Positions 62,025-64,000 of a stretch of DNA of 64,000 nucleotides are shown piece by piece (position 1 is the first letter of the stretch; the number at the start of each line of letters is the position of its first letter). This stretch comes from Actinostola sp. cb2023 (taxonomy: Eukaryota > Cnidaria > Anthozoa > Actiniaria > Actinostolidae). Location: the NCBI GenBank assembly GCA_033675265.1, contig JAUJYZ010000133.1, positions 1 through 64,000 on the forward strand. The letters run 5' to 3'. Both the position numbers and the translations under genes were made by a program. The notes below the pieces were generated by a model. The model did not search any database. It had not been told where the DNA came from and saw only the letters and a list, made by a program, of their open reading frames with translations.

Positions 62025-62800
62025 GCGAATTTCCAAGGTTTGAAGACTAAGCGCGCGTTGAATTTCCAACCAATTTCCAGAGTTACAAGAGCGTGCGCGC
62101 GTGGAATCCGGGTCCAACTAATTTCCAGTGTGTGTTGAATCTCCAACTAATTTCCAAGGTTTCAAGAGCACGCGCGCGTTGAATCTCCAACTAATTTCCA
62201 AGGTTTCAAGAGCACGCGCGTGTTGAATCTCCAACTAATTTCCAAGGTTTCAAGAGCACGCGCGTGAATCTCCAACTAATTTCCAAGGTTTCAAGAGCAC
62301 GCGCGTGTTGAATCTCCAACTAATTTCCAAGGTTTCAAGAGCACGTGCGTGTTGAATCTCCAACTAATTTCCAAGGTTTCAAGAGCGCGCGCGCGTTGAA
62401 TCTCCAACTAATTTCCAAGGTTTCAAGAGCACGCGTCAAGAGCACGGTTGAACCTCCAACTAATTTCCAAGGTTCAAGAGCACGTGCGTGTTGAATCTCC
62501 AACTAATTTCCAGGGTTTGAAACGTGCGTGTTGAATCTCCAACTAATTTCCAAGGTTCAAGAGCGCGCGCGTGTTGAATCTCCAACTAATTTCCAGGGTT
62601 TGAAGAGCGCGCGCGCGTTGAATCTCCAACTAATTTCCAGGGTTTGAAGAGCGCGCGCGCGTTGAATCTCCAACTAATTTCCAGGGTTTCAAGAGCACGC
62701 GCGTGTTGAATCTTCAACTAATTTCCAGGGTTTGAAGAGCGCGCGCGCGTTGAACCTCCAACTAATTTCCAAGGTTTCAAGATCGCGCGCGGTTGAATCA
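62025..62800 (+). repeat. About 44-bp minisatellite with GCGCGC tracts, about 17 copies
   Basis: Unit GTTGAATCTCCAACTAATTT, CCAAGGTTTCAAGAGCACGC, variable GCGCGC. The left end grades into fold-back sequence (AAATTCCTTGGAAATG). Confidence 0.95.
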
Positions 62801-62810
62801 CAGGCAGCCC

Positions 62811-62985
62811 AACCATTCTTTTTGAGGCTACTAAATATCAATAAAATGATATTTGCATCTTTTTTGATGGGTTTCCTGTGGTAGAGAGCGCGCGCGCGCA
62901 TGCGCGCATTACGTTGGACATGGGTTCCCTGTGTTGAGTAACGTATAATGTTGGGCTTCATGTGTGCGTCCCGCGTCCCGCAGTA
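62811..62985. mobile_element. CCACAGG-CCC family member
   Basis: CACAGGCAGCCCAACCATTC, TTTGATGGGTTTCCTGTGGT, a (GC)n tract, and GGGTTCCCTGTG. Motif order parallels 10523-10740. Confidence 0.55.
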
Positions 62986-62995
62986 CATGTGTATA

Positions 62996-63202
62996 GAGTC
63001 GTTTTCGTATGAGTGGGAAGTAGCTACGGTACGGTTCGTGCCGTAGCGTGACCGTATCGCGCCATCATCATGCCGTATCCAAGCATTCTGATTGGTTGAG
63101 CGATGATTTTGCGCGCTGTGATTGGTTGAATACAATGTCTTCGATTCCGTACCGTGACCGTAACTCCGTACCGTAGGTTTCCCACTCATACGAAAACGAC
63201 TC
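62996..63202. mobile_element. TA-flanked MITE, copy 2
   Basis: GAGTCGTTTTCGTATGAGTG and its exact inverse, with TA on both sides. Same family as 15729-15990. Confidence 0.9.
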
Positions 63203-63339
63203 TATTTACACAAGGTGTGAAACTGATGGCGTATCATGGCCTGATGTGCGGCGCAAGTAGCTGGTGCACTTTTCCGTGAGCCGAAGAGCCGAAGTCGTCG
63301 TACGCTACAGGCCCGTGGGGGGTACCCAAGGTGAAGTCG

Positions 63340-64000
63340 TTATTTGTCGCTAATGGCGGGGCGTGGAAGAGAAGTTCATATCAAGAAAGACTGATTGCTT
63401 CGGTGTAAACGTTAGGATTCTATTCCCTATTCATGGTAAGTTTAGAAGTTCACAATTCATGTCAACTTTAAGTAAATTTAGAAGAAATTTGACGGTTTTA
63501 AAGTAGCCCTTTTTCATTTTGAATGGTGGAGAAACTTTGGATATGTTTTGCTCGACACGTGAGAAAGTTTTGTTGAAAATAAACTGAACTAAAAGTGCTT
63601 TTTGTCATGGTTTTTACGTAGTATTTGCTCTAAATGTTCTCTAATAAAAGGACTTGCCTATACTAGGGCAGAAGGGCTGCTTAATACTCCTCAACAAATC
63701 ATTTTTTTTCCATAAATTATGACTGAGCTATTTGACTTGTGTAGTTGTCAGTGATCGAAATACACTTCAACAAGGAACCTCTCTCAACTGACTGATTTTA
63801 CTGACTTTATCTGTTTAAACATTACTGACTCTCTCATCTAGAAAGTGTTTGACATAATTTTGTACTTTACTTATAGTTCTTCTGACACAAGGGAACGCCA
63901 ACACAGCATAAACCATCTGAAGCAAAAATATAGACGAACTCAATATCACTGACATCGAAGGAGACATGAATGGCGAAGGACTCGTGAAACAGCCGTGAAC
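63340..64000 (+). other. Possible 5' exons of a gene continuing beyond the window
   Basis: A donor-like ATG/gtaagt at 63436 and an acceptor ttatag at 63876 would join two short mostly non-coding exons, the second reaching the window end. Only short ATG-led frames are present, so these would be 5' UTR. Splice-signal pattern only. Confidence 0.15.

Noticed and set aside
62689..63189. 166-codon - strand ORF
   Set aside because: Spans minisatellite, a CCACAGG-family element and a MITE; no domain.

Overview
This is a window of animal nuclear DNA, most likely from a marine invertebrate. It has two multi-exon genes with GT-AG introns, vertebrate-like orthologous protein families, SINE-like and MITE-type repeats, and an extreme load of minisatellites. 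The sequence alone does not fix the phylum; a lophotrochozoan or a non-vertebrate deuterostome would fit. I see no rRNA, tRNA or CRISPR array and no bacterial-style operon. Nearly all long open frames in the window are artefacts of stop-free tandem repeats.

Left part (about 1-22 kb). After several kilobases of transposon relics and short tandem arrays, an adhesion GPCR gene runs on the + strand. I could chain 17 exons (7760 to 21714) whose splice phases all agree. They encode a chitin-binding type-2 (peritrophin-A/CBM14) domain, a GAIN domain with an intact GPS cleavage motif, seven transmembrane helices most like the ADGRD (GPR133) group, and a short basic tail. The first exon(s) and signal peptide were not securely found. 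Its introns hold most of the minisatellites. One 74-bp array has copied the splice acceptor and 5' part of the TM3 exon seven times.

Middle (about 22-35.5 kb). This is intergenic DNA between two convergent genes. It is AT-rich, with fold-back elements, a diverged large duplication, a nest of MITEs with a 44-nt G run, and a symmetric palindrome of about 2 kb.

Right-centre (35.5-54 kb). A complete TMTC2 gene lies on the - strand: 14 coding exons, phases consistent throughout, 867 codons plus stop. It is an ER multi-spanning O-mannosyltransferase-type protein with nine C-terminal TPRs. Its introns carry a roughly 5-kb 17-bp satellite, a 2-kb 32-bp array, a 20-bp array, and long CAA and GAT repeats, some starting within tens of bases of splice sites.

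Right end (54-64 kb). No recognisable conserved gene. There are a few weak small-ORF or 5'-exon candidates, several fold-back elements, a minisatellite whose unit resembles a MITE end found in the TMTC2 intron, and a second copy of a MITE that also sits in the GPCR gene.

The main theme is tandem arrays growing inside, or out of, MITE ends and within introns, while both protein-coding frames stay intact.
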